A stretch of 37,191 bases of DNA from Paenibacillus wynnii (GCF_030812855.1 NZ_JAUSTK010000042.1:1-37191); one strand, 5' to 3'; shown: positions 16,466 to 25,025, counted from the first letter of the stretch. The notes: generated by a model from the sequence alone, not told the origin. Made by a program: numbers and translations.

Positions 16466-17848
16466 ATGGGCCCGAAATCCATACGATTGTCAGACTCAAA
16501 TGATTTGGAACAATTTACAGAAGATTTGAAGCAAACCTTCGGTTCCATGCCCGATCTGATTTTTCGTTCTGCCGGAAGTTCAATGATCGTGTATATTGCC
16601 GGTATTGTTGATCTGCAACGGATCGAGCGGGAGATCATAGAACCGCTGTCGACTCAGCAGAAGACCGAAGAGGTCACGGTCAAAACACCTTCTATAGAGC
16701 AAACTGCCGACTATCAAAAAACAGTGCAAGCACTTTTGTCCGGTATGGCGGCAGTAGCCATATGCGGCGAAGAGAAGGTGATATTGGCGAACGTAGCCGC
16801 CATCCCCCATCGCAATGTGACTAAACCCGAAACCGAAACAGTTGTTCACGGTCCTCGTGAAGGATTTGTGGAGTATATCGAAACTAATATCGCGCTAATT
16901 CGCCGTATCCTTAATAGCGAAAAGTTGAGAATGAAGAAATGGAACCTCGGATCGGTCACACAGACCGAAGTTCGGTTAGCCTATTTGGACGGCGTGGCCC
17001 CGAACGAATTGGTATCTGAAATTTCAAACCGAATTTCCTCCGTCCGTTTGAAAGGCATTATCGACAGCAATTACCTTACGGAGCACATCAAAGACCGGCC
17101 GCTAAGCATTTTTCCGACCATTCAAACGACGGAGCGTCCCGACGTAGTTGCCGATGCGCTGTTGAAAGGCAAAGTCGCCATAATCGTTAACAATTCACCC
17201 TTTGCTTTGATTCTCCCCGTCACCTTCTGGAACGATTTTCAGTCTATCGAAGATTATTATCTGTTGTACAGCAGCGCCACATTTTTAAGAGTGATTCGGG
17301 CAATATACATTATATCAGCCCTATTTCTACCGTCACTTTATGTTGCAATCACAACTTTTCATGTCGAGATGATTCCTACGGAGCTATTGCTTTCCATTGC
17401 TGTATCCCGTGAACCATCCCCCTTTCCGGCTCTGGTGGAGGCTTTGATTATGGAAAGCGTATTTGAAGCACTTCGGGAAGCCATCGTGCGATTGCCGAAC
17501 ATGTTGGGTCAGGCCGTCAGTGTCCTCGGCGCTTTGGTTATCGGACAAGCGATCGTACAAGCAGGAATCGTGTCCGTTCCCATTATTATCGTCGTTTCGA
17601 TTACAGGTATCGCCTCCCTAATGATTCCTCGTTACGAGATGACGTTTGCCATCCGTATCCTGCGCATCCTGCTGCTCTTGTTGGCGGGGACTTTCGGACT
17701 CTTCGGCATCACTCTTGGGCTGTTTTTCACGCAAACTTATTTGACCGGAATCAGCTCTGCGGGCATGCCTTATATGACTCCGATCGCTCCAGTTTCACTG
17801 AAAGGCTTAAAGGATTTTTTAAACCGTAAACCATTCGAGCGAAAATAA
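16466..17848 (+). CDS. Germinant receptor A subunit (GerA family)
   Basis: 460-aa GerA-type protein: a soluble N-terminal region (about 1-255) followed by a membrane domain with about five helices (from FLRVIRAIYIISALFLPSL onwards). It contains family-typical segments such as PTELLLSIAVSREPSPFPALVEALIM, LGQAVSVLGALVIGQAIV and IPRYEM. An ATG at 16457 directly follows AAGGGGG with no spacing, so the ATG at 16466 is preferred. It overlaps or abuts the GerB-type gene, and the C-type gene follows after 28 bp. It acts in the spore inner membrane. Confidence 0.9.
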   Translation: MGPKSIRLSDSNDLEQFTEDLKQTFGSMPDLIFRSAGSSMIVYIAGIVDLQRIEREIIEPLSTQQKTEEVTVKTPSIEQTADYQKTVQALLSGMAAVAICGEEKVILANVAAIPHRNVTKPETETVVHGPREGFVEYIETNIALIRRILNSEKLRMKKWNLGSVTQTEVRLAYLDGVAPNELVSEISNRISSVRLKGIIDSNYLTEHIKDRPLSIFPTIQTTERPDVVADALLKGKVAIIVNNSPFALILPVTFWNDFQSIEDYYLLYSSATFLRVIRAIYIISALFLPSLYVAITTFHVEMIPTELLLSIAVSREPSPFPALVEALIMESVFEALREAIVRLPNMLGQAVSVLGALVIGQAIVQAGIVSVPIIIVVSITGIASLMIPRYEMTFAIRILRILLLLLAGTFGLFGITLGLFFTQTYLTGISSAGMPYMTPIAPVSLKGLKDFLNRKPFERK

Positions 17849-17876
17849 CCGTTTCCTATAGGAGAGATGATTCCCC

Positions 17877-19043
17877 ATGAAGCGCAGGCTTTTCTTTTTT
17901 GTTCCAGTCCTTCTGCTGACGGCCTCGATCTCGACAGGCTGCTGGGATCGCAAAGAAATCGTGGATATTGCCATCGTGATGTTAACCGCATTGGATGAAG
18001 GCCAAAAGCCCGGAACTTTTCGGGCTCATATCCTTGTGGCCAATCCAATCCAGATTGGCGGACCCGGGCAGTCTTCCTCCGGCAGCAGCCAGAAGGAACC
18101 CATCGCCCACATTGTCACGGAAGGACGCAATATTGATGAAATCCGTTTTAAAGCGGAGCGATCACTGCCACGAGATATGGAAACCTCACACCGCCGTGTT
18201 TTTATTATAGGAGAATCACTTGCCCGGCGAGGTATTAAAGAAATTCTCGATCAAATCAGCCGGAATCCAATGAATCGGATCAACACTCTATTGGCCGTCG
18301 CCGAGGGTATGGAAGCGGCTAAGCTTGTCAACCGGCAAGTTACATTGGAAACCTTCGCAATGGAGCAGTTTCGCGAGTTAGCTGAGCGCAAGGCTCATGT
18401 CCCAAGTTCGTTGAAAGATTATTTCATCGCCTCGACATCACCTGGACAACAGCCAATAGCGGTAAGTTACAACGAAATTGGAAATAAAGTTGGAGTAACC
18501 GGCATCGCTATTTTCCGAGACAACAAGCTGAAGGGTTTTGTTAAAGGGATGGAGGCAGTTGCCTTAACCGCCTTGCTGGGAGGCAAAGTGAGCGATAGCA
18601 TCACGATCCCCGCACCGAACAAAGAGGGGGGCCTGTCTTTGCATCTGGAGCATATTAAGGTGCGGAGCAAAGTGGCCTTCTCGAAAGGCGAGCCAATCAT
18701 TTCGTTTGACGTAAAAGCGTCTGGACTCATTATGGATAATCGTGCTCAGCTCGATTTATCTGATCCTTCAATGATACAGAAATTAGATAAAGTATTCGCA
18801 AAAGAGATCGAAGATACATACCGGTCTTTATTTGAACGATTGCAAAAAGATCTGCGTGCGGACAGCGCCGGGCTAGGGGCGATGATTTACAGAAAGAATC
18901 CAAAGTACTGGAAACGCATTGAGAAGGATTGGATGGAACTGTATCCAGAACAAACTATAAACTGGAAAGTAAGTGCGCAAATAACCGGCGTCGGATCCTT
19001 CGGAGCGCCGATCTTTATTCGGGAAGACAAGGTCAAGAAGTGA
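17877..19043 (+). CDS. Germinant receptor C subunit lipoprotein (Ger(x)C family)
   Basis: 388-aa lipoprotein. The signal peptide ends STGC with Cys22, immediately followed by the family hallmark WDRKEI. Further family features are EGRNIDEIRFKAERSLPR, HRRVFIIGESLARRGI and the C-terminal KNPKYWKRIEKDW. Length is normal. It is anchored to the outer face of the spore inner membrane as part of the GerA/B/C receptor. GGAGAG precedes the ATG. Its TGA overlaps the ATG of a small membrane protein gene. Confidence 0.93.
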   Translation: MKRRLFFFVPVLLLTASISTGCWDRKEIVDIAIVMLTALDEGQKPGTFRAHILVANPIQIGGPGQSSSGSSQKEPIAHIVTEGRNIDEIRFKAERSLPRDMETSHRRVFIIGESLARRGIKEILDQISRNPMNRINTLLAVAEGMEAAKLVNRQVTLETFAMEQFRELAERKAHVPSSLKDYFIASTSPGQQPIAVSYNEIGNKVGVTGIAIFRDNKLKGFVKGMEAVALTALLGGKVSDSITIPAPNKEGGLSLHLEHIKVRSKVAFSKGEPIISFDVKASGLIMDNRAQLDLSDPSMIQKLDKVFAKEIEDTYRSLFERLQKDLRADSAGLGAMIYRKNPKYWKRIEKDWMELYPEQTINWKVSAQITGVGSFGAPIFIREDKVKK

Positions 19044-19246
19044 TGGGGTTGCCATTGGTTTTATTTACATTGGGGGCAGTCGTCGTTTCAACGCATCAAT
19101 TTCGGCATTGGAGCAAATATGGACAACGTTCTGAAAAATGGGTGTTTCTGGGCTGGATGATTGTCGCATGGTTGATCGGTGTCCTGCTCATTGCCGGGGT
19201 CAAGTTTCCTACTCCCCTAAAACCGCTGTTTCCGGGGTGGAAATAG
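19043..19246 (+). CDS. Small two-helix membrane protein of the ger operon (D-subunit-like)
   Basis: 67-aa protein with two hydrophobic segments (about 1-17 and 33-52), separated by a basic loop (FRHWSKYGQRSEK) and ended by a Pro-rich tail. The ATG overlaps the gerC-type stop as TGATG, indicating translational coupling. Small two-TM 'D' proteins are known in some Bacillus germinant-receptor operons, where they modulate receptor function; size, topology and position fit. I do not recognise a closer family. Confidence 0.75.
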   Translation: MGLPLVLFTLGAVVVSTHQFRHWSKYGQRSEKWVFLGWMIVAWLIGVLLIAGVKFPTPLKPLFPGWK

Positions 19247-19249
19247 AAT

Positions 19250-19271
19250 GCTGCCCTCGTTCAAGGGCAGC
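19250..19271 (+). terminator. Hairpin ending the ger operon
   Basis: GCTGCCCT and AGGGCAGC form a perfect 8-bp stem around a 6-base loop, 3 bp after the last stop. No T-tract follows, so it may act with Rho or as an mRNA 3' end. Confidence 0.55.
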
Positions 19272-19424
19272 TATTCGCCTACTTGAATTTGATGTCCACA
19301 ATTTCCCCGCTTTCCACGAACCATTCTTGCGGAAGACAGACGGAGTATAAACCGCGTTGATTCTACCATGTCTTGGAGATCGATGTGCGATATTTGCCAT
19401 CGATACAGGATGACTATCTACATT

Positions 19425-19840
19425 TCAGAGATACAAGTTACCTGTGTCAATAACTCCCTCCGCTGCTGGAATTTGACTAGTCGGGTGAACCGAGATCCCG
19501 TAAGCCCCTTCTGAGAAACCAGCCAAAAACTCTGCTACAGTCTCCACGTTTTGTCTCGTGGCTAGATGCATTGTTCCCCTTACATTAAGCGGCTTCTTTA
19601 CCTCTGAACAAAAATAAGATTCCATGATCATGTGGGGATGGTATCGAAGATCATTAGCCTCGGAATACAGCTGTGCAAAACGTTCTGTCGACTTAGTTGT
19701 TTTCTTATTATCGCCTCGATAAGTCGAATTGTTTTTTGTCCGTAGCTATCGAAAAAATGAATAAGAGTCGTCTCGGTCTCCGAATTTTCCCACTTCCTGG
19801 GTGGAGCAGTGGCTCGACGAACGTCTTTCACTTCCCGCAG
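19425..19840 (-). pseudogene. Unidentified frameshifted gene remnant
   Basis: Two minus-strand frames, each open over part of the region, look like pieces of one protein. The upstream part (19831 down to about 19735) includes ENSETETTLIHFFDSYGQK. A one-frame shift near 19740 leads into a frame open from 19745 to 19425 containing STERFAQLYSEANDLRYHPH, ATRQNVETVAEFLAGFSEG and PTSQIPAAEGVI. The continuous protein-like composition and a shared 3' segment with 22561-22600 suggest a decayed gene. I cannot name the family. The remainder of 19247-19885 holds nothing else I can identify. Confidence 0.5.
19447..19486. repeat. 40-bp direct repeat, copy 1
   Basis: 38 of 40 bases match 22561-22600 in the same orientation. 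On the minus strand both encode PTSQIPAAEGVI, followed by different C-termini. The two copies bracket the lipase and arylsulfotransferase cluster. Confidence 0.85.
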
Positions 19841-19885
19841 AGTAACCTACCCGATCAACGTTAGGATCATCCATCTGATGGTAGC

Positions 19886-20731
19886 TTATTCTTCGTCTTC
19901 TTCCTCCGCACTGCATATTCCTATAAACGGAAAACATAATCCCGTATCGGGACAAAACCCCGGGTTATCGGCACATAAAGCTTTGGCATAATCATGATTC
20001 CGTCGGCTTAGGAATTTGAAATAGCAGACAATCTCATGATTGCGGACAGGCAAACTGTTCAGCTGGAAAGAGATCGGAACCTTCGTGTTTACATGCCGAT
20101 AAAACAAACCGTTCTTGGTAAACGGAGGCGGATACGCATTAGCCGGCAAAGTCGGAATAATATCATGGACGTTGATAATACGAAAACTATTTTTTACCGT
20201 TCGGTTGAACCGGGAAGCGAAGTCCGGGTCTCCGACCCGCGGACTTCCGTACGTATACGCGGCAATATTTTGAAACCGTGTGTTCGCCGAAATATCGAAG
20301 GCTGCTAACACAGCTAATGCTCCGCCCAAACTGTGGCCTGCAACCATCAGTCTTTTGGCTGCGGAAAGCTTGTTCAATGCTCCGATCAGCTCATTTCTTG
20401 CCGATTGATAGATGCGAGTGAATCCGCGATGGGTGTTTCCGGCATTTCTGACGAAAGGGTACGGTACTTGATATAAATCCTGGTCCGACTCATTGTCCTT
20501 GAATGTTCGGGTTCCTCTAAAAGCTATCACGATATTATCCTTCGACTCCGCGATGTAACCGAATACTTCCTCCTCCGGCTCCTCGACACCGGCAAGAGCG
20601 CTAATGGTGAAGCGAAGCGAATAGCCTTTAGGGAATACCAGCTTATCGTGCTCAAATTGCTGATAAGACTGCGCGATCATGGCCGCAAGCAATATCGCCT
20701 CTTCACTGTTGAACATGCCTGAAAGCTTCAT
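19886..20731 (-). CDS. Class 3 lipase family protein, paralogue 1 (active-site complete)
   Basis: 281-aa alpha/beta hydrolase of the fungal-type lipase (class 3) family. Nucleophile Ser134 in GHSLGG, catalytic Asp190 in NVHDIIPTLP, His213 in YRHV, and the oxyanion-region FRGT at 71-74. The triad is complete, so hydrolysis of acylglycerol or another ester is expected. No signal peptide is visible. The C-terminus is unusual: a Cys-rich segment (CADNPGFCPDTGLCFPFIGIC) followed by the acidic tail AEEEDEE. AAGGAG precedes the ATG. A near full-length paralogue lies immediately upstream on the same strand. Confidence 0.87.
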   Translation of the reverse strand: MKLSGMFNSEEAILLAAMIAQSYQQFEHDKLVFPKGYSLRFTISALAGVEEPEEEVFGYIAESKDNIVIAFRGTRTFKDNESDQDLYQVPYPFVRNAGNTHRGFTRIYQSARNELIGALNKLSAAKRLMVAGHSLGGALAVLAAFDISANTRFQNIAAYTYGSPRVGDPDFASRFNRTVKNSFRIINVHDIIPTLPANAYPPPFTKNGLFYRHVNTKVPISFQLNSLPVRNHEIVCYFKFLSRRNHDYAKALCADNPGFCPDTGLCFPFIGICSAEEEDEE

Positions 20732-20771
20732 AAAGGCAACTCCTTCTTTGCATTCAAGTCTTTAGTTATTA

Positions 20772-20914
20772 GTCTGTCCGACATAAGCAAACTGGTGAAT
20801 CATGATTCATACGGAGAGGGATAACTTCGTAGCTCAAACACATTTTGATTGCCGTGATTTTATTAGATATGTAATGAATTATGATTCACCAAAATCAATC
20901 AGTCGGACAGACCT
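20772..20914. repeat. Imperfect inverted repeat between the lipase paralogues
   Basis: GTCTGTCCGAC opens the element and GTCGGACAGAC closes it. Further in, TGGTGAATCATGATTCAT is mirrored by ATGAATTATGATTCACCA. The arms are 39 bp with a divergent middle, around a 65-bp core. TGAATCATGATTCA is itself a 14-bp palindrome. The element ends exactly at the stop of the upstream lipase. It resembles a small MITE or a large operator/terminator structure. No target duplication is visible. Confidence 0.6.
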
Positions 20915-21742
20915 TCAGCAACCTTCAAACGGAAAACACATGCTGGTATCAGGACAAAATCCCGGATTATTGTCGCATAATGATTTGGCAAAAAGAGGAT
21001 TTTTGCGGCTCAGGTTTTTAAAGTAGCAGGCAATTGAGTCATTACGTGGCACGTCGTTCAATTGAAAAGTGATCGGGATCTTCGTTTTTACATGCCGATA
21101 CGTTAATCCTCTCTTTGTAAATGGAGGCGGATACCTTCGGGCCGGAAAAGTTGGGAATGAATCATGAATGTTGACGATTCGCGCACTGTTTATAACCGTC
21201 CTATTGAAGCGGGAAACGAAGTCAGGGTCTCCGATGCGAGGACTGCCGTACGTATAGACGAACGGATGCTTGAATCCGGTGTTTACCGCAATATCCAAAG
21301 CGGCCAACGTGGCCAAAGCTCCGCCGTAGTTGTGACCGGTAATATACAACTTTTTCGTTGTCGAAAGCTTGGTTAATTCACGGATGATTTGGTCTCGGGT
21401 TGACCGATACAAGCATGTAAAGCCGCGCGACGTTTTCCCACTGTTTCGGACGAAAGGATACGGAATCAAAAAGATGTCATACGAGGCAAGAAGGTCTGCC
21501 GGATACGAAGCGTATCCTCTGAACGCGACAACGATTTGATCCGACGACTCGGCAATAAAGCCGAATACAAGCTCTGTAGGATTCTCGACGTCGGCAAAAG
21601 CGCGGATCGTAAAGCGAAGCTTGAAGCCTTTGGGCAAAACCAGCTTTCTCTCGAAAAAGAACGGGTAAGTCTGATAGCTCATCGCTGAGAGAAATATGGC
21701 TGTTTTGCTGTTAAAAACAGGCGGTTTGTATGCGAAACCCAT
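20915..21742 (-). CDS. Class 3 lipase-like protein, paralogue 2 lacking the catalytic Ser
   Basis: 275-aa paralogue of the neighbouring lipase, collinear over its length including the Cys-rich end (CDNNPGFCPDTSMCFPFEGC). The nucleophile elbow reads GHNYGG, so the Ser is replaced by Asn138 (codon AAC), while Asp194 (NIHD) and His217 (YRHV) remain. Without the Ser it should be unable to form an acyl-enzyme, so it is probably a pseudoenzyme, perhaps a binding protein. The frame is otherwise intact and shows no frameshifts. An in-frame ATG at 21817 lies inside the neighbouring pseudogene; GGAAAGGAA precedes the ATG at 21742, which I chose. Confidence 0.8.
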   Translation of the reverse strand: MGFAYKPPVFNSKTAIFLSAMSYQTYPFFFERKLVLPKGFKLRFTIRAFADVENPTELVFGFIAESSDQIVVAFRGYASYPADLLASYDIFLIPYPFVRNSGKTSRGFTCLYRSTRDQIIRELTKLSTTKKLYITGHNYGGALATLAALDIAVNTGFKHPFVYTYGSPRIGDPDFVSRFNRTVINSARIVNIHDSFPTFPARRYPPPFTKRGLTYRHVKTKIPITFQLNDVPRNDSIACYFKNLSRKNPLFAKSLCDNNPGFCPDTSMCFPFEGC

Positions 21743-21770
21743 CTCACCATTTCCTTTCCGCTTTTGAGGC

Positions 21771-22318
21771 TTATTCTTCGTCTTCTTCCTCCGCTTGAAC
21801 AATCCGTGACGTACCAATGACTTGGCCAGATGAATTCAATGCTTTTTCCTGGACAAATGGCCCGTCTTCACCGATTAGATCTACAGCAATGCTGGGGGGA
21901 TCAAGCGGCAACCCCACCCATTCATTTTTAAACGCTCGATAAGATAAATTTTGACCAGGATCCGTTGCTTTATCAATATTGTAAATGGCCCACATGTTGC
22001 GCATGCTGATCAGGAGTGTATTGTTCGGTCCCTCTTCAACCGAATTCACGTGGAAACAGTCCCAAATATTATTAGAGCTGAATGCAGATGACGCGGGTAA
22101 CATCGAAAAGAAGCTCGTCTGTCTCGAGATCGACTTCCTGAATGGAGTAATTATCAAAAAAACCGTTTTCCGGACCTCCAAACGGGGTTAGATCTCCCGG
22201 CACTTGTTAGGGCTGTAAACAAAGCGGTATTTTGCTTCGTTATCGTAAACTCGTGAAGATCAGATGTGAACCCCTCTTGCGCAGTGAGTGTCTTGATAAG
22301 TTGATAATGCTGATTCAT
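21771..22318 (-). pseudogene. Arylsulfotransferase (ASST) family pseudogene
   Basis: From the ATG at 22318 (after AAGGA) the frame begins YQLIKTLTAQEGFTSDLHEF, typical of ASST proteins. It shifts frame to GGPENGFFDNYSIQEVDLET, then shifts again to WDCFHVNSVEEGPNNTLLIS and MRNMWAIYNID. It then jumps to a segment (SYRAFKNEWVG) that normally lies some 150 residues later, and finally to the family-like C-terminus ALNSSGQVIGTS. That makes two frameshifts and at least two internal deletions. The end encodes AEEEDEE followed by TAA, with the same 24-bp DNA as the end of lipase paralogue 1. The original protein would have transferred sulfate between phenolic compounds. Confidence 0.75.
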
Positions 22319-22466
22319 GACTATGGTCCTTGATTATTAATATGAAACTCATCCCTAAATAATGATATCGCCAACTGTCGAGATGCGAGCATACTTTACA
22401 GAACCTGCGCGATTCGCTTTTTGAATTTGCATTTCGGGGGTTCGCCGACAGTTTACCGTAAATATA

Positions 22467-22505
22467 CGCTAAGCCCTTGATCGTGTCCGGGCTTGGCGTT
22501 TTTCA
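22467..22505 (+). terminator. Orphan plus-strand terminator
   Basis: CGCTAAGCCC pairs with GGGCTTGGCG (one G-U) around a 12-base loop and is followed by TTTTT. No plus-strand gene precedes it within 3 kb, so it is probably a leftover of a lost gene. Confidence 0.6.
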
Positions 22506-22560
22506 TTCTCTAAGGACTTCGCTGCTCTAATCGCACATATCGTCATTTTTATAAAGTGTC

Positions 22561-22600
22561 TCAATGACTCCCTCTGCTGCTGGAATTTGACTAGTCGGGT
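22561..22600. repeat. 40-bp direct repeat, copy 2
   Basis: Same sequence as 19447-19486 apart from two substitutions. On the minus strand the frame continues PTSQIPAAEGVIETLYKNDD and stops shortly after, which looks like the C-terminus of the unidentified gene. Confidence 0.85.
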
Positions 22601-22658
22601 CTATCGACGAATTCGCTAACTTGGAGAAGTCAAGACTTTTTGCCTTTAAACGGCAAAC

Positions 22659-22703
22659 CCGCCATGGGAGCTGCCTCTTTTAACAAGAGCCTCCCGATGG
22701 CGG
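22659..22703. terminator. Bulged hairpin downstream of the alpha-galactosidase gene
   Basis: CCGCCAT pairs with ATGGCGG, GGGAG with CTCCC, and CTCTT with AAGAG. A second small hairpin (TTTGCC/GGCAAA) follows on the minus-strand side. Lying 66 bp past the GH36 stop, it probably ends the minus-strand operon. Confidence 0.55.
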
Positions 22704-22768
22704 ATTTAGTAAAGCAGTATTCGTGTTATGGCTCATCGTTCTCGTTATTGGTACTAGCAGCACCCCAT

Positions 22769-24970
22769 TTACCCATGAACCGCCTTGATCTTCCACCATT
22801 TGCTTGCATAATCATGATGAAATTGAGGTAAATGGATGCCTGCCTGCATGAGTCGGTCTCCCTTGTAGAGACTTTCCAACTCTTCAACCTGGTAGTTCCA
22901 TTCGGGATTCAGGCCCTTCAAGGTTAACTTTTTCATAGGGGCATTCGGCACTCCAAGCACTTGGAAATAAAATACCAATGCCTCTTTGCGGTGCTCGGAA
23001 ACAAACATCCATGCTGTTTCATTTCCTTTCCCGTCAAACGGACTTCTTAAGCGATAAAAATCACCTTTTTGCACCAGGGACCGGATATCCTTATATACAG
23101 ACACCTGCTTCCGGACCATCGCTTTCTCTTCCTCGGTAAATACAGTCAAATCAAGCTCATAGCCAAAGTTCCCTGACATGGCTACCTCCCCGCGTGTCGC
23201 AAGAGGGGTTATCCGCCCTACCTGATGGTTCGGCACATCCGACACATGAGCGCCCATCGTGCTGATTGGATAAACCATGCTCGTACCGTATTGGATCTTG
23301 AGGCGCTCTACCGCGTCAGTATCGTCACTCGTCCAGGTTTGCGGCATGTAAAACAGCATCCCTGGATCGAAGCGGCCTCCCCCTCCAGAGCAGCTCTCGA
23401 ACAAAATCTCAGGGAATCTCTTCGTTAAACCCTCAAGCAGCTCGTAAAGTCCAAGTATATACCGATGGGCTGTCTCAGACTGCCGTTCCGGACTTGCCAA
23501 TGCCGAACCAATCTCTGTCATGTTCCGATTCATGTCCCACTTCACGTAAGTGATAGGAGCTGATGTGAGAACCTCGCTTAAACATTCAAACAGATAGTCC
23601 CGCACATCCTGCCGCGACATGTCCAGAATCAACTGCTTCCGGGCCTCCGTCCGCCGCCGCTCTGGAGCGTGCAGACACCAGTCCGGGTGCTTCCTGTACA
23701 GGCCGCTTTCGGGAGAAATCATCTCCGGCTCGAACCAAAGGCCGAACTGCAGACCTTGGCTTTTGACCCTATTTGCTAGATCTTCCAGACCCCTCGGCAG
23801 CTTGTTCCGATCTACAATCCAATCGCCCAAAGAGCTGGTATCGTCATCACGCTTGCCAAACCAACCATCATCTAATACAAAGAGCTCAATCCCTAGCTCA
23901 GCAGCTGTTGTAGCGATAGCTTCAATCTTGTCCGCGTTAAAGTCAAAATAGGTTGCTTCCCAGTTATTGACTAGAATCGGACGCTCCAAGTCGCGATGAA
24001 CACCCCTGCACAGGCGGGTCCGGTATAGCTTATGATAGGTACGGGACATACCTCCTAACCCTTCTGACGAATAAACCATTACCGCCTCAGGCGTTTGGAA
24101 GCTCTCCCCTGGCATCAAGAGCCATGAGAAATCAAAAGCATTGATCCCGAGGGATACCCGTGTCGTATCGAACTGATCGACTTCTGCCTTCGCTTCGAAG
24201 TTGCCGCTGTACACAAGGCTGAATCCAAATACATCGCCCTGATCCTCATCCGCATTCGGCCGGAGCAAAGCAACAAAGGGATTCATTTGGTGACTGCTGG
24301 AGCCCCGTCTACTCTCGGCAGACGTGCCCCCATGCCCCAAGGGTCTTCTTTCCATATGACGCTCTCTGGCCCAAGACCCATGTAAGCATAGCCATTCAAA
24401 ATCCGCATCCTGAAAATCTACACTCGCACTTATAGCCTTCAAGAGGCGAAACGGCTCCTTTCCTTGGTGGATAAACTTCACGGATCTTGCAACAGCGCTG
24501 AATGTCTCGAAAACAGTGTAGCTCAAAACAACCGTAAGCCCTGAATACTTATCACTCAGTTCCAGTTCAAGCGTCTGCACCTCATCTTGGTCTTCTGCAT
24601 ATACCGCCGGAAGCCCTTCGAGCACTGGCTTCCCTTGAATAATGCGGTGTGTACCGTACTTCAGCTCTGTCACTCGGGTACCGTCCTTTAGCTCAACCTG
24701 ATAAGCCGGAGTTCGAAAGTCACCCGTTCCATACTGAGGATATTCCTGGGGCAATGTGTCCAAGGATATGCTATTGTCCCCCGGCACCGAATTAGGAATG
24801 AAGGAGCAGCGCTCTACGTGTTGAAGCAACCCCGTCAGGTTTCCTTGCTCACTTAATCTTTTGCCCCAATAGGCATGGGCAGGATATCCATGGACCAGTT
24901 GAATCACATAGCTCATGTCCTTAGATTGAAGATGGAACAACCCCTCTTGTTCATGGTAAAAGATAGCCAT
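22769..24970 (-). CDS. aga: Alpha-galactosidase, GH36
   Basis: 733-aa enzyme, the usual size for bacterial GH36. It hydrolyses terminal alpha-1,6-galactose from melibiose, raffinose and related oligosaccharides. N-terminal beta-sandwich (1-330), then a TIM barrel with NNWEATYFDFN (335-345), LDDGWFGKRDD (366-376), nucleophile Asp479 in KWDMNRN, SCSGGGGRFDPGM, and acid/base Asp549 in TWTSDDTDA. These positions match the characterised Geobacillus stearothermophilus enzymes (D478/D548). No signal peptide, so it is cytosolic and acts on imported sugar. AAGGAG precedes the ATG. It is the last gene after an SBP and two permeases. Confidence 0.95.
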   Translation of the reverse strand: MAIFYHEQEGLFHLQSKDMSYVIQLVHGYPAHAYWGKRLSEQGNLTGLLQHVERCSFIPNSVPGDNSISLDTLPQEYPQYGTGDFRTPAYQVELKDGTRVTELKYGTHRIIQGKPVLEGLPAVYAEDQDEVQTLELELSDKYSGLTVVLSYTVFETFSAVARSVKFIHQGKEPFRLLKAISASVDFQDADFEWLCLHGSWARERHMERRPLGHGGTSAESRRGSSSHQMNPFVALLRPNADEDQGDVFGFSLVYSGNFEAKAEVDQFDTTRVSLGINAFDFSWLLMPGESFQTPEAVMVYSSEGLGGMSRTYHKLYRTRLCRGVHRDLERPILVNNWEATYFDFNADKIEAIATTAAELGIELFVLDDGWFGKRDDDTSSLGDWIVDRNKLPRGLEDLANRVKSQGLQFGLWFEPEMISPESGLYRKHPDWCLHAPERRRTEARKQLILDMSRQDVRDYLFECLSEVLTSAPITYVKWDMNRNMTEIGSALASPERQSETAHRYILGLYELLEGLTKRFPEILFESCSGGGGRFDPGMLFYMPQTWTSDDTDAVERLKIQYGTSMVYPISTMGAHVSDVPNHQVGRITPLATRGEVAMSGNFGYELDLTVFTEEEKAMVRKQVSVYKDIRSLVQKGDFYRLRSPFDGKGNETAWMFVSEHRKEALVFYFQVLGVPNAPMKKLTLKGLNPEWNYQVEELESLYKGDRLMQAGIHLPQFHHDYASKWWKIKAVHG

Positions 24971-25025
24971 AATGTAATCTCCTTAATGTTCGTGTGATAG
25001 TCAGATCTTGTCCGTTCTTTATTTG

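Larger units (their letters stand above)
22319..22768. other. Intergenic stretch with hairpins and repeat copy, no gene
   Basis: I see no gene here. It contains a plus-strand terminator-like hairpin at 22467-22505, the second copy of the 40-bp direct repeat at 22561-22600, and a long bulged hairpin at 22659-22703 just beyond the alpha-galactosidase stop. Confidence 0.6.
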
